A model generated the notes under the pieces. That model ran no database searches. It was given only the letters and a program-made list of their open reading frames with translations, and was not told the origin of the DNA. Both the position numbers and the translations under genes were made by a program. This document shows positions 11,981 through 22,660 of a stretch of DNA of 64,000 nucleotides, piece by piece; positions within the stretch are counted from its first letter, which is position 1, and each line of letters opens with the position of its first letter. The stretch is from NCBI GenBank assembly GCA_030386875.1, contig CM059564.1:44846075-44910074 (forward strand), read 5' to 3'. The DNA comes from Morinoia aosen. Lineage: Eukaryota > Arthropoda > Malacostraca > Amphipoda > Talitridae.

Positions 11981-12214
11981 CTCATTTTTTTAAATTACTT
12001 ATTTTTTACGCAGGTTTTCCACACACCTGATGCATGGCACCGAGTGATAGAAAGGTACCCTAGTCTCACCCTCTCTGTTGCACCAACTCGGAGTCATTTG
12101 CCAAGTCATTTTTGAAATGATATACTTTTTACACGTGTTTTCGACACACCTGACGCATAGCCGAATGATGGAAAGATACCTTAGTCTGACCCTCTCTGCT
12201 ACACCAACTCCGAG
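11981..12214. repeat. tandem duplication, about 123 bp
   Basis: TCATTTTT...CACACCTGATGCAT...GATAGAAAGGTACC...CACCAACTC is repeated from about 12105 with about 80 percent identity by eye. Both copies contain a CACACCTGA(T/C)GCAT block and a CCCTCTCTG(T/C) block. Confidence 0.75.
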
Positions 12215-12390
12215 TGTGGCACGGCCGGCCAGTACTGTGGTACGTAGAATTACGTCACCTGAAAATAATGGCTGTGTCTGTGGCGTGTGTCATGTAGTTG
12301 GAGTTACGTCCCTCGAGAAATGCTGCTCTGCTTGCGTCGTTCTGCGAGTGCGAGGAGTACTTCAGAGCGAACAGGCTGCCGTGGCTCGCG

Positions 12391-12665
12391 GGAAGTTTTC
12401 GAAGTGGTAAATACAGTAAGATTAATATTGGATTTAAATGATCTGAAGTAAACTGGCTTCAATGGCAAGTTTCCGAATGGGAAAATTTAGTGAGAATAAT
12501 ATTCAAATAAAAATAATCTGAGGTAAACAGGCTTCAATGGTAAATTTCCAAACGGGAAAATGCGGTACGAACAATATTTGGTTTGAAATTATCTTACGTA
12601 AATAGTGGTTTACGGAAAAGTTTTCGAAGGGGAAAATGCGGGAAGAGCAATATCTGCTTTAAGAG
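12391..12665. repeat. 75-bp tandem repeat, about 3.6 copies
   Basis: Blocks starting AAGTTT(T/C)CGAA...GGGAAAAT begin near 12393, 12467, 12542 and 12617. Each continues with an ATAATATT segment, an ATCTGA(A/G)GTAAAC segment and TGGCTTCAATGG. Copies have diverged substantially. Confidence 0.75.
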
Positions 12666-12861
12666 GGTCGGAATATTAATAAATTTTCCTTTAGTGCGTA
12701 CTAGAGTTCTCATTATAATCAGTCTAATTTTTTTCTTTATAAGCCTTTTGGTCTCTAAATTTTAAGTAGCTAATGGATTTCTAATGTAACCCAGTAATGA
12801 AAATGAAACATTTTTTCTCTGAGGATTGGTTCGATGGCTCCTTAATGTGGCAGACATCGGC

Positions 12862-13093
12862 TTAACACTTTGCCAGCGACGTGAGCCATCGATGGCGCAC
12901 GGAGGAAATTTCATAATGCTGCTAACTGACCAGTAGTCACAAACTCAATTTTTGTGAACACTTTATCCAAGCGAAATGCAGACACGATCCAGTTAATTAA
13001 TATTTTCTATTTTCGAAAAGGGCTTACTGCAATTGATTTGAAATTGAGTTGAATATTGAACTTCAGTTTTAATTGCCGCAGTTAAAGCGTTAA
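12862..13093. mobile_element. piggyBac-like MITE, copy 1
   Basis: Bounded by TTAA on both sides (12862-12865 and 13090-13093). The ends read CACTTTGCCAGCG and, on the other strand, CGCTTTAACTGCGGC. TTAA target sites and ends of the CACTTTG-C-TGC type are typical of piggyBac superfamily elements. There is no coding capacity. Relatives lie at 13441, 33334 and 35877. Confidence 0.75.
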
Positions 13094-13633
13094 TTCGTTA
13101 ATTCGGTGGGGATTAGCAACGGTATGAGGGGGACGATGCATGGAGGTAGTGGGGAAGATCTCTTTCAGATAAGCCCTGCCACTGATGCAACACATAACTT
13201 CACTCACTTGTAACTTTTGAAATAATGCACCTATCGACTTCAAATCACTTCCAATCAAAAGGTTAAGACATTATTTCATTTGAGAGTTATTTGATTTCGA
13301 TAGGCGCATCATTTCGAAAGTTACAAGTGGGTGAAGTTATGTGTTGCATCAGTGGCAGGGCTTATCTGAAAGAGATCTTCCCCACTACCTCCATGCATCG
13401 TCCCCCTCATACCGTTGCTAATCCCCACCGAATTAACGAATTAACACTTTAACTGCGGCAATCAAAACTGAAGTTCAATATTCAACTCAAATTAAAATCA
13501 ATTGTAGTAAGCCCTTTTCGAAAAAAGAAAATATTAATTAACTGGATCGTGCCTGCATTGAGCTTTGATTAAGTGTTTACAAAAATTGAGTTTGTGACTA
13601 CTGGTCAGTTAGCAGCATTATGAAATTTCTTCT
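12901..13633. repeat. large palindrome, arms about 347 bp, spacer about 38 bp
   Basis: 12901-13247 is matched in reverse complement by 13286-13633, at roughly 93-95 percent identity by eye. The arms include most of a piggyBac-like MITE plus about 150 bp of its inner flank (for example GGTGGGGATTAGCAAC and GATGCATGGAGGTAGTGGGG). The inner flank is duplicated along with the element, so this is an inverted duplication of a segment, not simply two insertions. Confidence 0.92.
13441..13633. mobile_element. piggyBac-like MITE, copy 2, outer end missing
   Basis: Begins at TTAACACTTTAACTGCGGC (13441), the mirror of 13075-13093, and runs in inverted orientation relative to copy 1 as far as GAAATTTCTTC. 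It lacks the outermost 39 bp present in copy 1 (12862-12900). Confidence 0.75.
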
Positions 13634-14910
13634 TTGCATAACCTAAGTACCGGTAGCGTGCGAGTAATTGTTGTGACATATCCTACAACTGCTTACGTAC
13701 GTACATATGTACATTAAATAACATCAACCCTTAAAAAAAAGACAAATGCATCTGTCCTGCACATCTTTCCGCTAAATGTTGAGATCAACGGTGACTTGTA
13801 AAAGACACGTTTTTGATTAAACACTTTAAAGAGATTGTACAATTTGTTCTACAAACCTTTTGCAACACCATCAATTTATACCACCCCAAAAAATTGGTAG
13901 AGCCACAATGTTATGTTTTCCAACTGATTACCCTAGTATTTTAAAATTTCAACTCGGCAGCACAACTTCCGCGGTCTCTTATCTTTGAAATAGCGTTGAG
14001 CTCGTTTTTGTGGTTTTTCCGAGGATCTATTTTGAAGTCGTTATCAGTCCTGTCCTGTTAGGTCAAGTAAAGTGAGTCATTTCACTCAGTGTTCGAAAAC
14101 TCACACTCATTGCTCATACAATTTTATGTTGGCTCTACCAATTCATCACACTCATTGCTTAAGTCCATCGATTTGACGGCCAATTTTCAAGCAGTCCTTT
14201 AACTCCATTGGTCTCTGTTGTGCCCAAGTTTTCCAACCGATGTTTTCCCCCGAAGATCACCTCATCGCACTCGGGTCGTGTCGAGCTGTTCCAGACTAGA
14301 AAATTATGGGCCAATATAGCTCGTACAGCTCGACCTCTTATTACCGCCTTTGTATTCCTAAATAAAACCTTCGTTTGTTCGGGTTGTCCAATTTGTCCCG
14401 GCGTGATCTTTTATCCTGAAAATACAGCTCCCATGCTCTCGAGACCGTCATAAAACAAATTAGTCGACCGCCACTATTCTTTTTCACAACGATTTTCGTT
14501 GTTGTGGTATGAAAAAGATGATCGATGCGTTGCCATTCATTTGTTATTCCTACGAGAGAATCTATTAACATTAATGGAGTTGGTCGTTCATCTTGTAACG
14601 TAACAATGCTGTTCTCTAAAGCATATAAACAAGATACTTTGTAACCTTCATGATTTCTTTCCTCGAGCTTCATATATTCTGAGAATAGAGGCTCATTAGC
14701 GAGCAGAAGCCCTCTAGTTCAGCAACATATCAAGGAAATACCATTTTGATCGGGAAACAAAAACCAATAACTAATCATAAATGAAAGATTGAAGCCATGG
14801 TTCTCTGCGAACATGTAGCAACTTGATTACGCTTTGTATCCAAAATAAGTTACTGTTGATGCGTTGCAAGTTTCAGACCTTCATTCTCTGACAAGAAGAA
14901 GTAGCAAAAG
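13634..14910. other. no recognisable gene
   Basis: AT-rich. The open frames at 14208-14453 and 14341-14673 overlap on opposite strands and match nothing I recognise. Confidence 0.4.
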
Positions 14911-15185
14911 TGTGGAACAACTTTTTCATTTGAAACAACTTTTTCATTGGGAACAACTTTTTCATTTGGAACAACTTTTTCATGTGGAACAACTTTTTCA
15001 CGTGGAACAACTTTTTCATTTGAAACAACTTTTTCATTTGGAACAACTTTTTCATGTGGAACAACTTTTTCATTTGAAACAACTTTTTCATTTGGAACAA
15101 CTTTTTCATTTGGATCAACCTTTTCATTTCAAACAACCTTTTCATCTGAAACAACTTTTTTCTGCTGGAACACCTTTTCATTCGG
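14911..15185. repeat. 18-bp minisatellite, about 15 copies
   Basis: The unit is ACAACTTTTTCATTTGGA, 18 bp. Variants are TTTGAA, TTTGGA, CGTGGA, TGTGGA and TTGGGA before the AACAAC block. The unit is six codons long, so it reads as a repeated LFHLEQ-type hexapeptide on the plus strand (open frame 14864-15316) and KKLFQM on the minus strand (14873-15181). Both strands being open is expected from composition, so neither frame is called as a gene. Confidence 0.93.
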
Positions 15186-15628
15186 CTAATTATTTTAGAT
15201 TAATTATTACAGGTGATTCAGTTCATGTTAGTTCAGCTTTTTCACTTCATATCAGTTTCACCGCTACGTTTTTTCAACAGTTTGTCTCTTGCGTTTCCCT
15301 ATTTTGTGCTTATTAAATTTGTATTAAGTTTCTGTGCTCAGTGTTTGGTTTCGTTTTATTTAGTTCGATGGATGCTGATATTTTTCTCCGCTCTCATTTT
15401 TCAGCATCATGTCAATTACAAATGGTGATAATTTCAAATTATTATGAAAGCTCTTTTATTGATGGCAACTTTTACTCTTGGTGGCAACCTCAGATTCTCA
15501 TCAGCACTACACTGTTTATTCATCTGTAATAAATCACTTCACAAGGAAATTGTAAAATTGTAATTTAATTTACACCTAAAACAACGCGTTCAACCAGATC
15601 ATGAGCCACCAAAGTGGACGTCGCCAAA

Positions 15629-15862
15629 TTCAATATCCATTATACATAAACTCTTGAACGTTTTCCCGATACGAGGAAATTGATGTGAATACATAGGAAC
15701 TTATAACAACACTCAACTCTTGAGCGCTTTTAAGCTAGCAGGAAATTGGATGGGAATACATCGGAACTTAAAACAACGCTTAACAACGGAACTTCAGGAC
15801 GTCTTAACTTTCAAATTCAATATCCATTCTAAATAAACTCTTGAACGTTTTCACTTTTCGAC
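15629..15862. repeat. dispersed direct repeat, about 45 bp, 183 bp apart
   Basis: CAAATTCAATATCCATTATA followed by CATAAACTCTTGAACGTTTTC (15629) recurs at 15811 with two or three changes. Between them, a GAGGAAATTG(A)TGTGAATACA block is itself repeated once (about 15674 and 15740). Confidence 0.65.
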
Positions 15863-17562
15863 CCATCTAGTGACAAGCATCCCTTGCAACACACGGCAAG
15901 GGAAAGCTTACAATAAGGATTGGCGTGTACGCTGGCTTCTGTCCATCGATTTAATGGTTCTTTGAACGCTTGCGTCTAGCTTCGTCTACAATTTACAGTA
16001 AATTTTCATCCAATGGTGAGAATTAAAGCCAGATATAGACAACTATTTTCATCAAATGGTAAGAACTAATGCCAGCTTTAGACAACTCCGATGTTGTTCT
16101 TATTTTCTACTGTGAGTACGAGTATTCTGTTTTCTATTTTCGAAATTCTCTCGAGGTTCTTACCAATAAAATTTTGAAAAATGCATTTTTCTAATTTGTC
16201 GTTGTTTCTCATTCGTCGTTTATCAACTCTTCGCAGAAAATAAATTTGACCATTAAAATTTGATTTAAATGAGGTTACTGAAATTCATTCCATAGAGTAC
16301 ATACATAAGCGGCTTGAAATCATTCGTACTTTTGAGCTTAAATTTCACCGAAAGTTGTCGTGCCTCAAAATCGTCCGATACGTCCAAGACTGGAACAGCA
16401 GGCTGTGATGATTCCAAAGCCACGTAGATTTTAGGTGAACTGTTTTCCACGACCAAATATTTACTCGAATTACGGGTGGGTCACCGAAAACCCTGGATCT
16501 CGTGAACGCCAAACACAGAAGTAAGGACGACGTACCTACATTACAAGTCCATAACTATATCGTGTTCGGATATTGCCGTCGTGATAGGTACATTAAACAT
16601 CTCTACCGTCGACAGCTATTGGAGGTCGTAGCGTTTATTGCTTGCAGCTCCTACAAACACTTGAGAATTATCCATAGCTCATGGGCAGTAATAACTCTTC
16701 ACAAGACACTAACGTGCGCCATCTAGCAACTCCTGCAATCTTCCTCCTGTGATAAATGCGGGACCGGAGAGCGTCCTGCCTCATACTTGTCATTCCTCCC
16801 TCATAATTTGCCGGTAGCGCCTTGTTATCTATTGTTTTGTCTCCCGCAATTGTTCCCAATATTCTTTATGCGTGTAAATTTTAAAAAATCGTTTGTTCAT
16901 GTAAATGGAGGCTTTTTTACTAGTTTAGTTTGAGCTGAATGTGTTTCGTTACTGGCTTTTATATCCAATGATGCACCGAAGGTATTCATGGACATAGTCT
17001 GACAAAACCGCCGTGAAATTTTTAGCGTGCATAGAACTTGTTGTATTTGTGAATTAATGCAAGTATTTTCGACTCCTTTTAGCACGGTAACATATGAAGT
17101 AGCTCTTTTTGTTACTTTTCATAGAAAAATCGAATAAGTGAAGAAGCACTAAGACTTTTAAAATAAAACTTTTCATTATCTCAGGAGGAAATTCATGGTC
17201 ATCTTAGCATGTTCAACTGAAATAAATGACTTTTCAGATTGCTTGGCAACTCGAGGATATTTTACGGTAGAATGAAATAAATTTTAGTGATCACTGAAAA
17301 CTTAGCTGCAACCGAATTTCAGGTCACTAGATCGCGGATAATGTAAGCATGCACTGATAAGACTCAATCGTAGTGGACATCATTTTAATTTTTCTCATGA
17401 AATCAAAGGATGGAACATCAATTTATGCTTCACAAAGAAATCTTACAAATTTTAGAGTTAACTAACGTTACTCGCAGGAAAAGAAGTGAGTCAAAAATGA
17501 GAAGTGAGAAAGAAGAGTAATCCTTCCAAATAAACCGATGAAAAAGTTATTACGAATTTTGA
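15863..17562. other. no recognisable gene
   Basis: AT-rich. A short duplication of TTTTCATC(C/A)AATGGT(G/A)AGAA occurs near 16003 and 16049. Short open frames (16265-16456, 16502-16726 and others) have no recognisable content. Confidence 0.4.
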
Positions 17563-17621
17563 TGGTATTACAGATACGGGAAAATAAATACTCGGGTCGG
17601 GTTTTTGAGGGACATACTGTA
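17563..17621. mobile_element. orphan arm of a Tc1/mariner-like MITE
   Basis: GGTATTACAGATACGGGAAA and onward to GGGACATACTGTA matches the right arm of the inverted-repeat element at 52020-52216 with a handful of differences. The terminal TACTGTA agrees with the mariner-type end. No matching left arm was seen upstream, so this is a fragment or a solo end. Confidence 0.6.
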
Positions 17622-18350
17622 CAGTGTAAGGATAACTTTGGGTTGACCCAGCCTAGTTAACTTTCGAGAAACAATTACTCATTCCTTAAAATTCTTTTAA
17701 TTGCTATGCATCGCATAAGATTCTCAAGGATTGGCAACGATCATCACTCGATAAAAGCTCTGAACTATGAACGAAAATTAAAATATTTCAATTTTAAATA
17801 CTGAAAGTCTACTATAGCTAAAAACCAGAAGTGTAAATTCAGGAAAGTTCATTCAGAATCATTTGATTATTTATTTCATTAGTTTCACAGAGATAATTCT
17901 GGGTGCGCGTAGACTGTGCGCGTTGGGTTTCAATATGCTCACATCGCGATCATTCAATGCTTGTAATCGGCTTTCAAAGATCAGTTATGAACCATCGCTA
18001 TACCAGCAGCTAATGCACTCATTGTTTGTCTGACTTAATCATTTAAATAAGCTCCTGGAATCGGCTTAGCTTGTTTCGATGCAATGAAATGTTTATTTCT
18101 CGATGAAGAGGCCGTCATAACAATTTTACAGAAACGAATTCTGACGTACGAATGATTGAAACGTATTGAAATTGAGGAAAATCTTTACCCGTATTTGATG
18201 TGCAGCATTTAGTTTGTGACAGAAGTTCCTGAATATATTAGTTCTATGTTTTTTTGCGCGGGTTTCCACGTTAAGATGAATGATGAATATAAAAAAATTC
18301 AGCCTCTGTCTTTGAGGAGATATCACGATGTCAAATTCGTCCGAAACAAT
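17622..18350. other. no recognisable gene
   Basis: AT-rich left flank of the 50-bp array. A minus-strand frame (18126-18377) enters the first repeat unit and is not supported as a gene. Confidence 0.4.
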
Positions 18351-19850
18351 GAAAACTATTGCGCATGGTCCTCTCATTATTGTGTGTAATTAAGCTATGG
18401 TAAAACTATTGTGCATGGTCCTCTCATTATTGTGTGTAATTAAGCTATGGTAAAACTATTGCGCATGGTCCTCTCATTATTGTGTGTAATTAAGCTATGG
18501 TAAAACTATTGCGCATGGTCCTCTCATTATTGTGTGTAATTAAGCTATGGTAAAACTATTGCGCATGGTCCTCTCATTATTGTGTGTAATTAAGCTATGG
18601 TAAAACTATTGCGCATGGTCCTCTCATTATTGTGTGTAATTAAGCTATGGTAAAACTATTGCGCATGGTCCTCTCATTATTGTGTGTAATTAAGCTATGG
18701 TATAACTATTGCGCATGGTCCTCTCATTATTGTGTGTAATTAAGCTATGGTAAAACTATTGCGCATGGTCCTCTCATTATTGTGTGTAATTAAGCTATGG
18801 TAAAACTATTGCGCATGGTCCTCTCATTATTGTGTGTAATTAAGCTATGGTATAACTATTGCGCATGGTCCTCTCATTATTGTGTGTAATTAAGCTAGGG
18901 TAAAACTATTGCGCATGGTCCTCTCATTATTGTGTGTAATTAAGCTAGGGTAAAACTATTGCGCATGGTCCTCTCATTATTGTGTGTAATTAAGCTATGG
19001 TAAAACTATTGCGCATGGTCCTCTCATTATTGTGTGTAATTAAGCTATGGTAAAACTATTGCGCATGGTCCTCTCATTATTGTGTGTAATTAAGCTAGGG
19101 TAAAACTATTGCGCATGGTCCTCTCATTATTGTGTGTAATTAAGCTAGGGTAAAACTATTGCGCATGGTCCTCTCATTATTGTGTGTAATTAAGCTAGGG
19201 TAAAACTATTGCGCATGGTCCTCTCATTATTGTGTGTAATTAAGCTATGGTAAAACTATTGCGCATGGTCCTCTCATTATTGTGTGTAATTAAGCTATGG
19301 TAAAACTATTGCGCATGGTCCTCTCATTATTGTGTGTAATTAAGCTATGGTAAAACTATTGCGCATGGTCCTCTCATTATTGTGTGTAATTAAGCTATGG
19401 TAAAACTATTGCGCATGGTCCTCTCATTATTGTGTGTAATTAAGCTATGGTAAAACTATTGCGCATGGTCCTCTCATTATTGTGTGTAATTAAGCTAGGG
19501 TAAAACTATTGCGCATGGTCCTCTCATTATTGTGTGTAATTAAGCTAGGGTAAAACTATTGCGCATGGTCCTCTCATTATTGTGTGTAATTAAGCTAGGG
19601 TAAAACTATTGCGCATGGTCCTCTCATTATTGTGTGTAATTAAGCTATGGTAAAACTATTGCGCATGGTCCTCTCATTATTGTGTGTAATTAAGCTATGG
19701 TAAAACTATTGCGCATGGTCCTCTCATTATTGTGTGTAATTAAGCTAGGGTAAAACTATTGCGCATGGTCCTCTCATTATTGTGTGTAATTAAGCTATGG
19801 TATAACTATTGCGCATGGTCCTCTCATTATTATGTGTTATTAAGCTAGGG
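18351..19850. repeat. 50-bp tandem array, exactly 30 units
   Basis: The unit runs TAAAACTATTGCGCATGGTC, then CTCTCATTATTGTGTGTAAT, then TAAGCTATGG, and it repeats 30 times with no indel over 1500 bp. Variation is confined to a few sites: TATGG or TAGGG at the unit end (units 11, 12, 15-17, 23-25, 28 and 30 have TAGGG), TAAAA or TATAA at the start (units 8, 11 and 30 have TATAA), one T in unit 2 (GTGCATG) and edge changes in units 1 and 30. The extreme uniformity points to recent expansion or active homogenisation. Confidence 0.98.
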
Positions 19851-19925
19851 TGAAATCAAATGCCGTCGAACTTGTGTCAGTGAGAAGACGATTTCATTTT
19901 TAGTTTAATGTTGAGTTCATCACAC

Positions 19926-20108
19926 AAACATTACTTTCATTATTTATTTACGTAATTATTTGACACAGAAAAGTACATGTAGATCTCATAAGCATAACTC
20001 AAAAAGAAAGTGCTCCTCCATAAGCGAACATTACTCTCATTTACGCAATTATTCGATACAGATAAGTACAGGTCTCATAAGCGTAACTCAAATAGAAAGT
20101 ACCCCTCC
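19926..20108. repeat. imperfect tandem duplication, about 90-100 bp
   Basis: GAACATTACT(T/C)TCATT...ACG(T/C)AATTATT(T/C)GA(C/T)ACAGA and onward through TCTCATAAGC(A/G)TAACTCAAA to CCTCC appears at 19926 and again at 20026, where the second copy lacks about 12 bp. Confidence 0.75.
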
Positions 20109-20557
20109 AAAGATCGGTCATCTGGTGTATAATCCTTCCTTTTAATAAGCTAAACATCTTACCAGAACTATAACATCATAATCGGCTTGCCTGCGCCTAG
20201 CATCCAAGAAGCCCCATATGGAAGCACCTGCTAATGAATTCAAATAAACAGGGGACCAAACGCATCACACTTGCCAATCAGATTAATTAATTCACAGAGA
20301 TTGACAGCGCTAATAATTTATTAGGGTTGGCTGAGCAGAGGCGATGTAGGATCAATCAACGACAGTTGCTGCAGTATTTCAGGCTTCATTGCTGACGACA
20401 TGGAAGTGGCCGATAAAAGAGTGGGGGTTTAGCAGCTCATTAATTTCGCTGCACCGTTCAAATGTTAGTTACTGCTGGTCATTTGTTCGCTAGATTAACT
20501 CGTGTAATTTGCGTATTCCATACGGGAGCGACGGCCTGCTCCACAGTCGGAGAAAAA
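20109..20557. other. no recognisable gene
   Basis: Short spacer between two duplications. Nothing supportable was seen. Confidence 0.4.
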
Positions 20558-20735
20558 TTTGAATTTCCAATATGAAATAGATGAATTTGACTCGAGGTTT
20601 TTGTACTTACATGACGTTCCTTTAAGATTATGGAAGTATGTTTTTTTTAATTTTGAAAATGAAATAGATGAATTTGACTCGAAGTTTTTCGTACCTATAC
20701 TTCACGTTTCTTTAGGATTATGGAAGTTTGTTCTT
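20558..20735. repeat. imperfect tandem duplication, about 90 bp
   Basis: GAAATAGATGAATTTGACTC followed by GA(G/A)GTTTTT occurs at 20572 and 20660. Both copies end in TTTA(A/G)GATTATGGAAGT(A/T)TG. The open frame 20559-20741 simply spans both copies. Confidence 0.75.
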
Positions 20736-21950
20736 AATTAAAGAACCTCACTAAGCAATTGCACCGGCACAACCATGAAAACGTGTTAAAAATACGATAC
20801 CGTTATAAAATATTCGTATTTTTTAAGAGAAATATTCATATTTAATAAAACATTTTTAAAAAAATATAAAATATCTACTCGAGGCAAGTGAATGTCGACT
20901 CGAGATACTTGAAAGTCAATATTAGTAATATTCTGTAGTAGCATATCAATATCAATGCTATTCTGTAGTTGTAATACTTCGCGATAACGAACATTATTTC
21001 CGCTGACACCGGTAAAGTTTTGATTTTTGAAGTTTACTTTTGAAGTTTACTTGCAACTAGAATTCGAACTTGTTCACACACTTTAAACATTTACTGAGGG
21101 TCGGGGATTGGCAAAAACAGAGGAAGTGAAGAACTGATGGAGAACTTCGAGGCTGCTGTTGGACGGGAACTCTATAGAAACAATTTCAATCTCGGATCCT
21201 GTTGATCGACGACCTGCCCTGTTTTGGGCATTGTATCTAATGTTCTTGCGTATTTTTTTATTTTGGTCGACATGTCTCTGGATCTTGTGTTTTGTATTTG
21301 TGTTGCTACAGCTTTCGAGCTTTGCGGCCTAGCATGTTATGATTAATTTCTCCAAAAATGTATTTGAAATCCCGCCAGATCTGTTCGACGCTTTTTGCTT
21401 ACTTATGTTTGTAAGCGAATGGACCTTCTAACGTATGTTTACTTCGAATTTTACATCGAATTTTACAAGAGACACATTGTATTAATGAAAATTGCAAATG
21501 AAAATATTACGAATCTAGGAATGAAAATATTCGTCAGTAAACGTGATTCAAGGCATCATAAACGTGGTTAAAATTTGAATTTTCATACTAAAATATATAC
21601 ATGTATCCGTCCCTTGAATAGGTACAGTGGAAAAATGTTTGAGTTCCAAGCCAAACAACAGTCATAATTGACCAGTTCAGGCTCCCAACCTGCTTTCAAA
21701 ACCACAGGTCCGACTTGAAAACTTGTGCTAGAAAAATAAAGGCTGACCGAAGATTTTCTGGAAAGGGCCGGCGGAATTGAGAGGCTCACACCTGCCGCAA
21801 GCAGGCCGGTAGGCCCGAAAGGTTCCATGCAGAACAGGAAGCGACCGACATCAGCATTCCTACCGGGTGTGCCTGCATAAGCTCAGAATTTCAGGCAAAA
21901 GGAGCAGCACTGAGCGGTACAGCGGAAGGCGCTATGCCACCTTTTGTTGA
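20736..21950. other. no recognisable gene
   Basis: AT-rich to about 21580, then more balanced in base composition. The minus-strand open frame at 21583-21828 is not recognisable. Confidence 0.4.
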
Positions 21951-22306
21951 CGAATCAGGGTCTTTAGAACTGGAATCTCGAGGTTTCCTTACGGGCTTGA
22001 AATTCTCATGCGAGGAGTGTGAGAACCTGAGAGTTCAACTGTGTTTCGGAACTTGACGAATCAAGGTTTTTAGAACTGGGATCTCGAGGTTTCAGTGGGA
22101 AGAACCTGACCCTTCAACTGTGTTTCGGAACTTGGCGAATCAGGGTCTTTAGAACTGGAAACTCGAGGTTTCCTTGCGAGCTTGCAATGCAACCCCCTCC
22201 GAGGAGTGAGAAGAACCTGAACCTTCAACTGTGTTCCGAAACTTGAATCTGGGTCTTTAGAACTGGATTTTCTGAATTCTGGAGGTTTCCCTGCGGGCTT
22301 GCAATT
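21951..22306. repeat. 105-bp tandem array, split by the LTR retrotransposon
   Basis: Units begin CGAATCAGGGTCTTTAGAAC and end in CTTCAACTGTGTTTCGGAAC plus TTG. Unit A is 21951-22056 (106 bp). Unit B is 22057-22135 (79 bp, internally deleted). Unit C is 22136-22245. Unit D starts at 22246 and is cut at 22306. The remainder of unit D resumes after the 3' LTR at 31903-31967, which shows that the retrotransposon landed inside the array. Confidence 0.88.
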
Positions 22307-22321
22307 TGTGCGCCCATCGAG

Positions 22322-22329
22322 TATATAAA
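22322..22329 (+). promoter_or_regulatory. LTR TATA box with possible initiator
   Basis: TATATAAA lies 16 bp into the LTR. An initiator-like TCATTA at 22355-22360 is about 30 bp downstream, a normal spacing for an RNA polymerase II start. If so, the U3 region is very short (about 50 bp). The same arrangement is in the 3' LTR. Confidence 0.65.
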
Positions 22330-22550
22330 TAGAACCGGCAAGAGACATCGCCGTTCATTAGCGGTGGCCTGCCGTAGAGGTAGCATTAAAAAGAGTCGTC
22401 GCTGTTCAGTGGCGGAAGCGTGACTGTCGAGGAAGCACCTGTATAGATCACAGATGCGTTATAGAAGTAACATCACTTCGTATCAGCGCCTACCGTCCGA
22501 TCTAACAGATTCTTTGCCAATACCTAAGCCTGTGCGAATCCCTAAGTACC

Positions 22551-22556
22551 AATAAA
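22551..22556 (+). terminator. polyadenylation signal AATAAA in the 5' LTR
   Basis: The hexamer AATAAA sits in CCAATAAAGGATAACC. In the 3' LTR the same signal is at 31815-31820, where it would direct 3' end formation of the genomic RNA. Confidence 0.6.
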
Positions 22557-22642
22557 GGATAACCACGTTACTGCATTTGAGTCACTCCCGAACCTCATTT
22601 GCGTTAGTTTCGACCTGTACACGGAAAGGGCCGGAACATTTC

Positions 22643-22660
22643 TGGTGGCCCGTATGGGGA
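22643..22660 (+). other. primer-binding site, tRNA-Ile-like
   Basis: TGGTGGCCCGTATGGGGA starts 4 nt after the 5' LTR, where a tRNA primer site is expected. It begins with TGG, the complement of CCA. Its complement closely resembles, from memory, the 3' end of animal tRNA-Ile (CCCCGTACGGGCCACCA, with one difference). The tRNA identity is an inference. Confidence 0.7.

Larger units (their letters stand above)
22307..22638 (+). repeat. 5' long terminal repeat
   Basis: 332 bp, matching 31571-31902 except at about five positions (for example 22316 T versus C, and CTGTGCGAATCCC versus CTGTGCAAATTCC). It holds a TATA box at 22322-22329 and AATAAA at 22551-22556, so promoter and polyadenylation signals are both in place. 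Confidence 0.97.

Noticed and set aside
14208-14673. Overlapping plus and minus frames as a host exon
   Set aside because: No recognisable protein family, no convincing splice sites at the edges, and mutual overlap on opposite strands.
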